Shown one piece after another: positions 56,535 through 64,000 of a stretch of DNA of 64,000 nucleotides. The translations under genes were made by a program, and so were the position numbers. Location: positions 228,852,024 through 228,916,023 of the forward strand of contig NC_134571.1 in NCBI RefSeq assembly GCF_050947875.1, read 5' to 3'. The notes beneath the pieces are model-generated. The model saw nothing but the letters and a program-made list of their open reading frames with translations. It did no database searches and was not told where the DNA came from. How positions within the stretch are numbered: the first letter of the stretch is position 1; each line of letters starts with the position of its first letter. The stretch comes from Dermacentor variabilis. Its lineage: Eukaryota > Arthropoda > Arachnida > Ixodida > Ixodidae.

Positions 56535-57009
56535 AAAATCTGATAGGATAAAGTAATAAAAATTCTATTAGTTTTTTCTATTCCATTATGATACTATACA
56601 ACTGATACATTGATAAAATTTCTTTTAGTTCTTTCTGGACGTATGTGTGTTATTCTGCTTGTACAAGTCTACTAGTGTATTCTTATTATTAGTGTAATAG
56701 TGTATTCGTATCAGTTTGCCAGATCTGTTGTCTATCAGTATCTATGTGTGTTGTATAGGTGCAGTGTGCTTCAAGGAGAAGCAAGCTTCCTCGTTGCCCA
56801 AAAATGAGTCAGAAATATTGTATTTATATTATCACAAAAGACAATACATATAAATCATATATAAAGCCCAGGATTTGCAAAGGAACGATTATTAGAGCAA
56901 ATATACACCATACAACAGCTTAAAAAGAATAAAAATATGATCCCATTTAAAATAGAACAGATGTTTACATTGGTTCACGAAAAGTTTAGCCTGTTTAAAT
57001 AGAAGGTTA
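56535..57009. other. no recognised gene
   Basis: AT-rich sequence leading into the transposase remnant; its last part may already be degraded transposase coding sequence. Confidence 0.45.
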
Positions 57010-57699
57010 TTGGCAATCAAGCCACCAAATTGGTTCGCACTACGAAGATTATCAGACTGCAGAATCTGGAATGCTAGTGAAAGGAAGTGGTGGGTTCTTC
57101 ATTATTCATTACCATGCCTTCATGGCTTTTTGCCGGATAAATATGTCAGACATTCCAGTTTGCTAGTGGAAGCTGCCTATATACTTCTACTGGACAACGT
57201 CACTTCAGATGACCATAATGAGATCCTCCGATCTTCTCTCGGAGTTTGTTGTGAGAACACAGTCTTTGTACGGATTGGGTCCAATGACATACAATGTACA
57301 CCAAATTCTGCATCTTCCTATAAGTGTGGTTGAACTGGGACCTTCTGGCCGCATTCTTCATTTGTATTTAAAGGTGGAAATGGACTTCTTGTGAAATTGG
57401 TCAGCGGACAAAATGGTGTTCCTTTACAAATATTTAAATGTTATGTATTTGCTCAAACGTTACAGGCAGCTCAAGCTAGTTTAAATCTTTCACCAGAAGC
57501 AGTCAGTTTTCTTGGTGTACAGGAGACGAGAGCTGGTCAGCAGACAGCTTTGTTAGGCGCTGGAAAGCTGTGCCTCAACTTGGATGAAAGTGAAAAACAG
57601 GCTGTAGTCCACAACCATGGCTGTGACTCAACAATTAAGTGTCACTTTATATTACCGAATGGTCAACAACCAATGAACATTCAACTCTCTCCAGTATAG
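57010..57699 (+). pseudogene. CACTA/TNP2-like transposase fragment (DUF4218-like region)
   Basis: Three overlapping frames together show IKPPNWFALRRLSDCRIWNA, then WWVLHYSLPCLHGFLPDKYV and LLVEAAYILLLDNVTSDD (57010-57210), next EFVVRTQSLYGLGPMTYNVH and LHLPISVVELGP (57235-57345), then GGNGLLVKLVSGQNGV (57375-57420). The order and the NVH-x-LHL / GP-x-F / NG patterns match the DUF4218-like region that follows the catalytic core of EnSpm/CACTA (TNP2) transposases. Two frameshifts separate the pieces. The C-terminal 100 codons (57391-57699) are open. The catalytic core upstream was not found. Recognition is from pattern memory, so moderate confidence. Confidence 0.5.
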
Positions 57700-59492
57700 C
57701 TGGACTATAAAGACTAAAAACAGTGCATTTTTGAGCTTCTCAGGTGCTTTTTTACTCATTTGTAGAATTCTTACTCGAGCCAATTCTTAAATAATTCTGC
57801 AATGCCAGAAACTATATACATTTCCTGTTGAAATTCTTCATCAAAAGCACCTTTCAGTCTGCATCAGAAGAGAAGAGCCACTAGTTTATGTAACACTCAG
57901 TGAAGTTATGCGCCTTTGTGTGTTTATGGAAATAGGCCACAATATTTTTGTATCGACAATACCAAACCTTTATAAAAGATACTAATTCCCGTGCTCAACA
58001 CATGGTAACGATGAACAGTATGTCTTCAGCCATGGTACATGAATTACTGGTAATAACAGGTTATAGCTTTAAAAAATAGCAGTTGGTAACAGTGCACCAC
58101 GCTTTATGGCGTTCTGTAAGAATCAGCTTTTTGATGTTTGCATATATTAAACAAGCCAGCGCCATCAAAGTTCTAGAGTTTTATTTTTTCTTGCGATAGC
58201 TTCTTGTTTTCCTAAGGAGCCAGTTAGCCCAATTTGCCACTCTTCATTATTGTACCCTTGTTGAGCAAGTGCTTGGGGAATTGCATGGTCTGCATCTTGG
58301 CAGTAGTGATGCAGCTGCTGATGAACAGTTGCAGTATCCAAACATGACAATATTTTACTAGACTTATGCTTGGTTTCGGGTCGCTGCCCTTACATGTGGC
58401 GAAGGACCCTACTTAACTAAGTGACTGCCTTGAGTGGGTGACCACAGTGAACGAACAGTGCTTCACTAGCAGATGGTGAAGAAGTAAAGCTTCTCAGTCT
58501 GTATGCAGAGGCATGGAAAGCAGCTGAATGACGCCTTAAGTGAGCAGTTGTGCTACTTGATACAACAGCATACTACACACTATATATGAAGCCTGTTGCT
58601 GATAGTCTTCTTTGCTGTCGCGTGCTGAAGGCTACACAGGTTAAACTGCTTTTACACATTTCGACGTGCGGCGGTTGAACTCGCACCCAGTGAATAATTG
58701 TGTCTTCTGATTTTGCAATATGTGCACTTGATCTTTGGCTCTTTTTGCCAATGAATATGGTGTTTTAAAAATGGTAAATCCATGTTCTTACATGAATAAG
58801 TTCTCTGATCTGTACTCAATTTTGCTTAAATAATATTGCTGTATTGTCATGTTCTGATGTATTGCTGTAGACCTCGTACCAATAGCGATCCTTGTCCTGT
58901 TTCCCTGCTTCCTATCAGTGCGCCATGCCAATTTGCTCTTTTTGCAGAAGCTCAATTGTGTTCTTTCACATATCACAACACTTTTGGGACAAATGCGTAA
59001 GTGCATAGTCTGGAGAAAATAGTTTCATATGAAGTTAGAATATGAATAAAACATGTGCCAATTAAACCTGGCGTTCTATCCAGCATCTGTGAGCACAAAT
59101 GGGCATGGTGAAGTTGGTACTTCAGTCCGTGTACTTCCTCATATGTGTTTGTTTAAATGTGGCTAAGGTTGCTTGCTTATTCTTTTGATAATGGAGTGTA
59201 AAATAAATCCTAGCCATGTTGGTAGTCATGTTGCTTTACTGCATGTTACTGCATCAGTGCTTTGTGGACTGATGCAGTAGCGTTGTCATAATTTTCAAAT
59301 GAAGTGTGCACCAACTAACCCAGAAAGCAGCTTTAATGAAATCACGTTGGTAGTGTCTAATTTATGGTGATCATGAACTCTGCCTGACATGTTAGAGCTG
59401 CTGTTAGTATTCACAGTCTTGAAAGTGGTTTGCTTTGCTTTGCTTTTGTAAATAAACTTTATTACAACAGTAGGAATATACCTATGAAAAGC
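57700..59492. other. no recognised gene
   Basis: AT-rich; short frames only (58165-58350 minus, 58788-59006 minus). No repeat ends identified. Confidence 0.45.
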
Positions 59493-59640
59493 GGGGGGGG
59501 GGGGGGGGCTAAAGGCACCTCAAGCTGGGGCTAAGGGTACCTCAAACGGGCGCTAAGGGCCCCTACAAGTTGCCTCATTGCAGCTTTTATCTTAGCCCCC
59601 GCCATTGTATTTTAGCAACGGAAACAAATAAAGAAAGACA
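59493..59640 (+). repeat. CR1-like LINE 3' end with poly-G run
   Basis: Shares GCAGCTTTTATCTTAGCCCC and CATTGTATTTTAGCAA with 18640-18720 and ends in AAATAAAGAAAG repeats. Ahead of it the unit GGGGCTAAGG(G)TACCTCAA is repeated three times with variations, and a 16-nt G run occupies 59493-59508. Confidence 0.65.
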
Positions 59641-59649
59641 CAAAGAAAA

Positions 59650-60592
59650 GAAAAGTAGGAAGATACCTATGAAGAAAGAGGTCAGAGAAGGAGACAGAAT
59701 CCCTCCAATGCTAATCACTGCCTGCTTGGAAGAAGTATTCAAGCTATGAAGCTGTGAAGGTTTAGGAGTAAGGATCGATGGTGAATACGTCAGCAACGTT
59801 CGGTTTTCCGATGACATTGCTCTATTCAGCAACACTGCAGAAGAGTTACAACAAATGACTAAGGACCTTAGCAGGCAGAGTTTAAGAGTGGGGCTGAAGA
59901 TTAATATGCAGAAGACAAAGATAACGATATATAACCGGGCAAAGGAACAAGAGTTGAAGATCGCTAGTCGGCCTCTAGAGTCTGTGAAGGAGTACGCTTA
60001 ACCAGGTTAACTAATCACAGGAAACCCTGACAATGAGAAGGAAATTCACAGAAGAAAAAAAAATGAGTTGGTTGGCATATGGCAGACATCGTGAGCTCCT
60101 GACTGGGAGCTTACCATTAGCATTGAAAAGGAAAGTATACAATCAGTGCATTTTACCGGTGCTGACATATGGCACAGAGACTTGGAGACTGACAAAGAAG
60201 CTTCAGAACAAGTTAAGGACCATGCAAAGAGTGATGGAATGAAGAATGCTAAGTATAACTTTAAGAGACAGCAAGGGAGCGGTTTGGATAAGAGAGCAAG
60301 CGGGTATAGATGATATTCTAATAGACATTAAGAGAAAAAATGGTGGTGGGCAGGTCATGTAATGCGCAGATTAGGTAACCGTTGGATCATTAGGGGACAG
60401 CATGGGTACCAAGAGAAGGGAAGTGCAGTAGAGGATGGCAGAAGACTAGCTGGTGCGCCGAAATCAGGAAATTTGCGGGTGCTATATAGTTGGAATCGGT
60501 TGTCGCGGGACAGGGGTAATTGGAGATCACAGGGAAAGGCCTTCGTCCTGCAGTGGACATAAATAAGGTGATGATGATGATGACGACGACAG
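59650..60592 (+). pseudogene. 5'-truncated RTE-clade LINE copy, old
   Basis: Begins inside the RT: GDRIPPMLITACLEEVF, then FSDDIALFSN (active site altered from the usual FADD to FSDD, catalytic Asp pair kept), LKINMQKTKI, and SLPLALKRKVYNQCILPVLT followed by YGTETWRL. The C-terminal region RNWRSQGKAFVLQWT (60520-60560) and the GATGATGATGATGACGAC tail at about 60569-60590 match the RTE at 37.65 kb. Many frame changes. It follows directly on the CR1-like 3' end. Confidence 0.75.
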
Positions 60593-61341
60593 TAGTCCTG
60601 TTTTGGATATGCATTAAATGTTGCACATCCATCTCGCAAAATTTGTAAATGTAATTTTGTCTTAAAAGAAGTGGAGCACACCTGCTACAAAAATGGACTG
60701 ATACTTTCCTCACGCAACTTCCCCAATTGTAGTTTCACAGACTAAGTAACGCTGCTGTGCTTTGAAAACATGTGCTTTAATTTATGTTGAAACATTTTTA
60801 GGATATTATATCTGGATAAAAACTGTAAAAAGTTTTGATAATTGCACAGTTTACACAGTTCATTTATATTTGATACTCTAATATCCCAACTGTGTTTGTT
60901 AATCTGTTCACGTGGCAGGCAATGCGTTCGGTATTGTATATTCAGTTCATTTTAAAAACATCTCTTCAGCCGTGCGGGCACCGGTGTGTGTGCTATTTCC
61001 AAGATGCTTTATCAGTGCCTAAATTAGATTTCTGTATGTCGTATAACGATCTCAATCAGGGTTTAAAAGACTGATACATCACGCTATTTGGTCTTGTAGG
61101 CAGCACAGTGTGATTTATTTACTGCCTGCCAGTCTGGTAAAGAGTTATATGGGTCAGGTCGGAATATTTATCACTCTTACAATGACTTGTGCAACATATA
61201 CATATCCATAAGAGACTTTTAGAAATTCCTATCAGTTTTTTTGCTCGGGTACTGATAGGTGTTTAAGTATTGATGGCACTCCGAACAGATATTAGTGGAG
61301 ACATTGCCCCACTGGGCACGCGCAGCCGCTAAGCCCAGTGC
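60593..61341. other. no recognised gene
   Basis: AT-rich; one 60-codon frame at 60892-61074 without recognised features. Confidence 0.45.
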
Positions 61342-61364
61342 GGGGGGGGGGGGGGGGGGGGGGG
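61342..61364 (+). repeat. 23-nt poly-G tract
   Basis: Longest pure G run in the window, followed by AGAGATG. Strong G-quadruplex potential. Confidence 0.95.
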
Positions 61365-61559
61365 AGAGATGTGCACCGGGCGCCGGCTTGCGATAACAAG
61401 GATGAGATGGCGTTGCGGTGACGCCCTCTCCCCTCACGCAACACCTGGCGTGCTAGAGCGACGGCAGGTGTACCTTTTCACCCGCTCTGCTCCGTCGAGG
61501 CGCGTCGCAACTTGGTCACAAACAATGCGATTTGAGGTGCCATTTCGCTGAGACGACAC

Positions 61560-62170
61560 GCGCCGGTTTTTTTGCTCAGTGGGCCATTTGTTTAGTCTGT
61601 TCGAACTGAAACGGACCTGCCAGAGTTTGGTTGTTTCACGACAAAACAAACAGTCATCAACAGAAAGTGTAATTTTATACGTTAAGTTCTTCGCGAGATC
61701 TAAAATAAAAAAAATCAAGGGACTCAGCATTGTGGTATACCAGAAGTGACAAAAACAGATTTGTGAATTGGAATTGTTAATATACAAATTGTGCTTGGTC
61801 ATGAAGAAAGCATGCAGTGAATTTCAGTAACCGCATACGGATCAATATTAGGTTCGCTTATTTAGGAGAACGAGGCCGTGGAACAAAGTAGCAGAATTTA
61901 GAACGCTAAAAGCATCCATTCAGCGCAAGAACCAAGTTCAATAGAGGCGATCAACTTAGTGAACATGACAATAGTTGTGTTTTTGATGAGAGACAAGGTC
62001 TTATGGCAGCCATGTTGACATTTGTTGAAGAAGTTTTATGACACAATTTAGGATTATTGTGGAGATTGAAATAAATGATGTGGCAGGGAGGGTTGGCGGT
62101 TGAGGCCAGCAACTGTTCCGCCCAAGTGTCTATCACAATATTACTGCGGTAGATCACCACGTGCATACTG
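61560..62170 (-). pseudogene. decayed CR1/Jockey-type LINE reverse transcriptase
   Basis: On the minus strand, SSKTQLLSCS and a stop, then LIASIELGSCAEWMLLAF (62010-61910) fit the stretch before RT motif A (ETQL...L...++.G...D..LLDF). Further on, SPLIFFILDLAKNLTYKITL followed by SVDDCLFCRE (61720-61640) fits the PQGSVLGPLLF...INDL and FADD blocks, with the active site reading VDD. Stops in all frames; long dead. Family assignment is by pattern only. Confidence 0.55.
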
Positions 62171-62439
62171 TACTAGAAGGTTAAAAGGGAATGCTAATTT
62201 GTGTAATGCATCTGTCGAATGCCGACAACAGTATCATGATGATGCGGTGACTACGATGGCGTGATCGACGATGCGATGACAATTCAGGAGTCATCACGAT
62301 TGAGGCATAACAACTGTGGCATTATGAGTGCATACATGGCAATGACTGCGTATCTACTACACAGCGTGAAGGCGGCAGCATCCGATGGCGTGATATTACA
62401 ACTAATTTAAAATGACAATGCAATGATGACGATGAGCAA

Positions 62440-62786
62440 AACGTGAACAAGGTGAAGCCAACGTTTCGACAAGTGGACTTGCCTTCTTCAAGGCGACATA
62501 TGCTTTCCCCGCCACAGTATATATAGGTGGGGTTCTTCTAAAGGGGAGGGGGTGTGAGGCGGGAGCGCGTGGAAACGAGGGAAAGTGTGTTAGCGTGTCG
62601 AATTAGTAAAGGAACGCCGTGTACAAGGTCAAAGCCAGGACCCCCCCCCCCATCCCCTCACCCCATTCTGTCGACCCACGCGCGTTAGCCGGCGTGTCAA
62701 GAGCGTCTGACACGCCAGCTGAAAAAAAAAGAAGAAAAAGAAGGGAAGAAAAAGGAAAAGGGTGGGGGATACGCCAAGAAATCAAA
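62440..62786 (-). promoter_or_regulatory. 3' region of the Penelope-like element with hammerhead-like motif and hairpin
   Basis: On the minus strand, 62491-62463 reads TTGAAGA, A, GGCAAG-TCCA-CTTGTC, GAAAC. This resembles a hammerhead ribozyme core (CUGANGA, stem II hairpin, GAAA), with C3 changed to U and one extra A. Penelope-like elements are known to carry hammerhead motifs in their terminal repeats. The stem I and stem III partners were not securely found. Also present: a perfect hairpin GGCGTGTCA / TGACACGCC with an 8-nt loop (62691-62716) and an 11-nt C run at 62641-62651. Confidence 0.35.
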
Positions 62787-64000
62787 CTAAGTGTTGTTGC
62801 CTATAGCTTGAGGTTTAGCATAGCGAATAGATTCTAAAGCTCCCTTTGAAACGTTTATGCCTATTGGTTGCAATGTCTTGAACTTATGGATAAGGTATGA
62901 TTCTCTGTATTCTCTTTCACGTTCAGAACGGAAATTTGACTGTAAGATGTAGAGTTTAAGTTGATCAAAGTTATGACCTTGTTGGTTGAAATGCTCGGCG
63001 ACGGCTTTGGGAAGCTTTTTAGCTGTGTCCGCGCGATGTCCCTTTAATTTGACGTTCATTGATTGTCCTGTTTCACCGATATATTGTTTCTTACAGAAGG
63101 AACATTCAAGCATATAAATCACATCCGAACTTGTGCAAGTGAAGCTAGATTTGACTTCATCTGTATACATATTTGCGGTGCTTTTAATTTTAATGTCACT
63201 TTGAAGGTGCTTGCAGGTTTTGCACCTAGGGCGACAACATGCTTTTATTACGGGGGAATGCTGCTGGCTGACTTTTGCGTGCACTAACATGTCTTTAAAG
63301 ATCTTGTTTCGGCGATAGGTAATCCTGGGTACATCCGGGAACGCTTTTCGCAGACGCTCGTTACTTGATAATATTGGGTGGTATTTTCTTAGGATGTTGT
63401 TTATGCTTGGGAGTGCATTAGCATATTTTGTTATAAAGGCCGGCGGTCTGTCAGATTCTAATGTGGGCAGTCTCTTCGCCAATTCCGACTGTCTCTCCAA
63501 TCTTGACGCGGTATCATAAGCTCTATCGAGAGCAACTTGGGGATAGTTCCTTTCTGCTAGCGTTGATCTAAGGTCATTTAGGTGGTGGATATAATCGTGG
63601 TCTTCGCTGCAGATTCTTCTTATACGTTTCGCTTGTCCGACAAAAATTCCTTGCTTGCAATGTCGCGGGTGATGACTGTTGTAGTCTAAATATTGATGGC
63701 TATCTGTAGGCTTCCGGTAAAGTGTCGTTCTCAGTTTTCCGTTTTCTATGTAGACCGTCGTGTCCAGGAAGTTGACCTGACTAGGAGAGTGGTGAGCAGT
63801 ACATTTAATACTCGGGTGAAAGCGATTGAAATGGCTAATTAAGTTGGTTAAGGCGCTTGTGCCGTGTTCCCATATTATAAATATGTCGTCAATGTAACGA
63901 AGATAGGTGTGGGGTTTTAAAGGGTAGGATTTCAGCAGGTCTGCTTCAAGCTGTCCCATGAAAATGTTCGCATACGTGGGAGCGAATGGCGTACCCATGC
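62787..64000 (-). CDS. Penelope-like element ORF, RT end plus GIY-YIG endonuclease, cut by window edge
   Basis: 403 codons are visible; the N-terminal part of the RT lies beyond the right edge. It starts in RT with MGTPFAPTYANIFMG, then YLRYIDDIFIIW (active site YIDD at visible residues 35-38), NFLDTTVY and RTTLYRKPTDSHQYL (thumb region). A Cys-rich linker CCRPRCKTC lies at about 254-262. The GIY-YIG nuclease follows: DVIYMLECSFCKKQYIGETG (292-311) with R/H residues in MNVKLKGHR and a terminal EREYRESYLIHKF. The frame is intact to the stop at 62787. The linker cysteines suggest the Neptune-type branch, tentatively. The product copies and integrates the element. Confidence 0.9.
   Translation of the reverse strand, partial: MGTPFAPTYANIFMGQLEADLLKSYPLKPHTYLRYIDDIFIIWEHGTSALTNLISHFNRFHPSIKCTAHHSPSQVNFLDTTVYIENGKLRTTLYRKPTDSHQYLDYNSHHPRHCKQGIFVGQAKRIRRICSEDHDYIHHLNDLRSTLAERNYPQVALDRAYDTASRLERQSELAKRLPTLESDRPPAFITKYANALPSINNILRKYHPILSSNERLRKAFPDVPRITYRRNKIFKDMLVHAKVSQQHSPVIKACCRPRCKTCKHLQSDIKIKSTANMYTDEVKSSFTCTSSDVIYMLECSFCKKQYIGETGQSMNVKLKGHRADTAKKLPKAVAEHFNQQGHNFDQLKLYILQSNFRSEREREYRESYLIHKFKTLQPIGINVSKGALESIRYAKPQAIGNNT

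Noticed and set aside
62619..62837. 72-codon plus-strand frame through the poly-C and poly-A region
   Set aside because: Low-complexity translation product in the 3' region of the Penelope-like element.

Overview
The window looks like nuclear DNA of a hard tick (Ixodida, metastriate-like). It contains almost no recognisable host coding sequence and a dense, nested mixture of transposable elements. Many of these match families I associate with tick genomes: a tRNA-derived SINE of the Ruka type, an RTE-clade LINE ending in (GAT)n, an I-like LINE with a three-knuckle ORF1, Ty3/Gypsy elements with very short LTRs, and GIY-YIG Penelope-like elements. I found no operons, no rRNA, no CRISPR and no confident host gene. 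The taxon call is inference from repeat content.

Layout. 0-12.5 kb: a piggyBac transposase C-terminus cut by the left edge, then mostly anonymous AT-rich DNA, a spacer-less 130-bp palindrome (6.6 kb) and a short repeat that recurs inverted at 20.6 kb. 12.5-18.4 kb: an old minus-strand LINE split by a full-length, apparently intact plus-strand LINE (13303-17661). The young LINE has a 24-bp perfect target duplication, 243-bp promoter monomers, an intact ORF1 and an intact endonuclease/reverse transcriptase ORF2. 18.4-27.4 kb: a CR1-like 3' UTR, a degraded SGNH/GDSL-hydrolase-like ORF with a 70-bp GT-AG intron, and an I-like LINE (zinc-knuckle ORF1, EN-RT-RNase H ORF2) with several frame breaks and a mutated catalytic motif.

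27.4-41.1 kb: a 388-bp TIR MITE, a long stretch without recognised genes, a 140-bp hairpin repeat (35.2 kb), and a near-complete minus-strand RTE LINE whose 5' side carries a tRNA-like segment interrupted by a Ruka-like SINE with a 12-bp target duplication. 41.1-46.2 kb: a tandem duplication with an internal deletion, and a 165-bp foldback MITE. 46.2-53.4 kb: two related Gypsy elements lying tail to tail. One is 5'-truncated on the plus strand with an open RNase H-integrase reading frame. The other is complete but decayed on the minus strand, with two LTRs of about 180 bp and an (AT)n target.

53.4-64 kb: a decayed Penelope-like element, two oppositely oriented LINE tails meeting at a (TG)n tract, a CACTA/TNP2-like transposase remnant, another CR1-like 3' UTR, a truncated RTE copy, a decayed LINE RT on the minus strand, and at the right edge a well-preserved GIY-YIG Penelope-like ORF. 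That last element's 3' region carries a hammerhead-like motif. The genes do not form a pathway; the window is a record of successive insertions. The most notable item is the young LINE, whose tandem units each carry a TATA box and initiator, and whose inserted 5' end falls exactly at the predicted transcription start.
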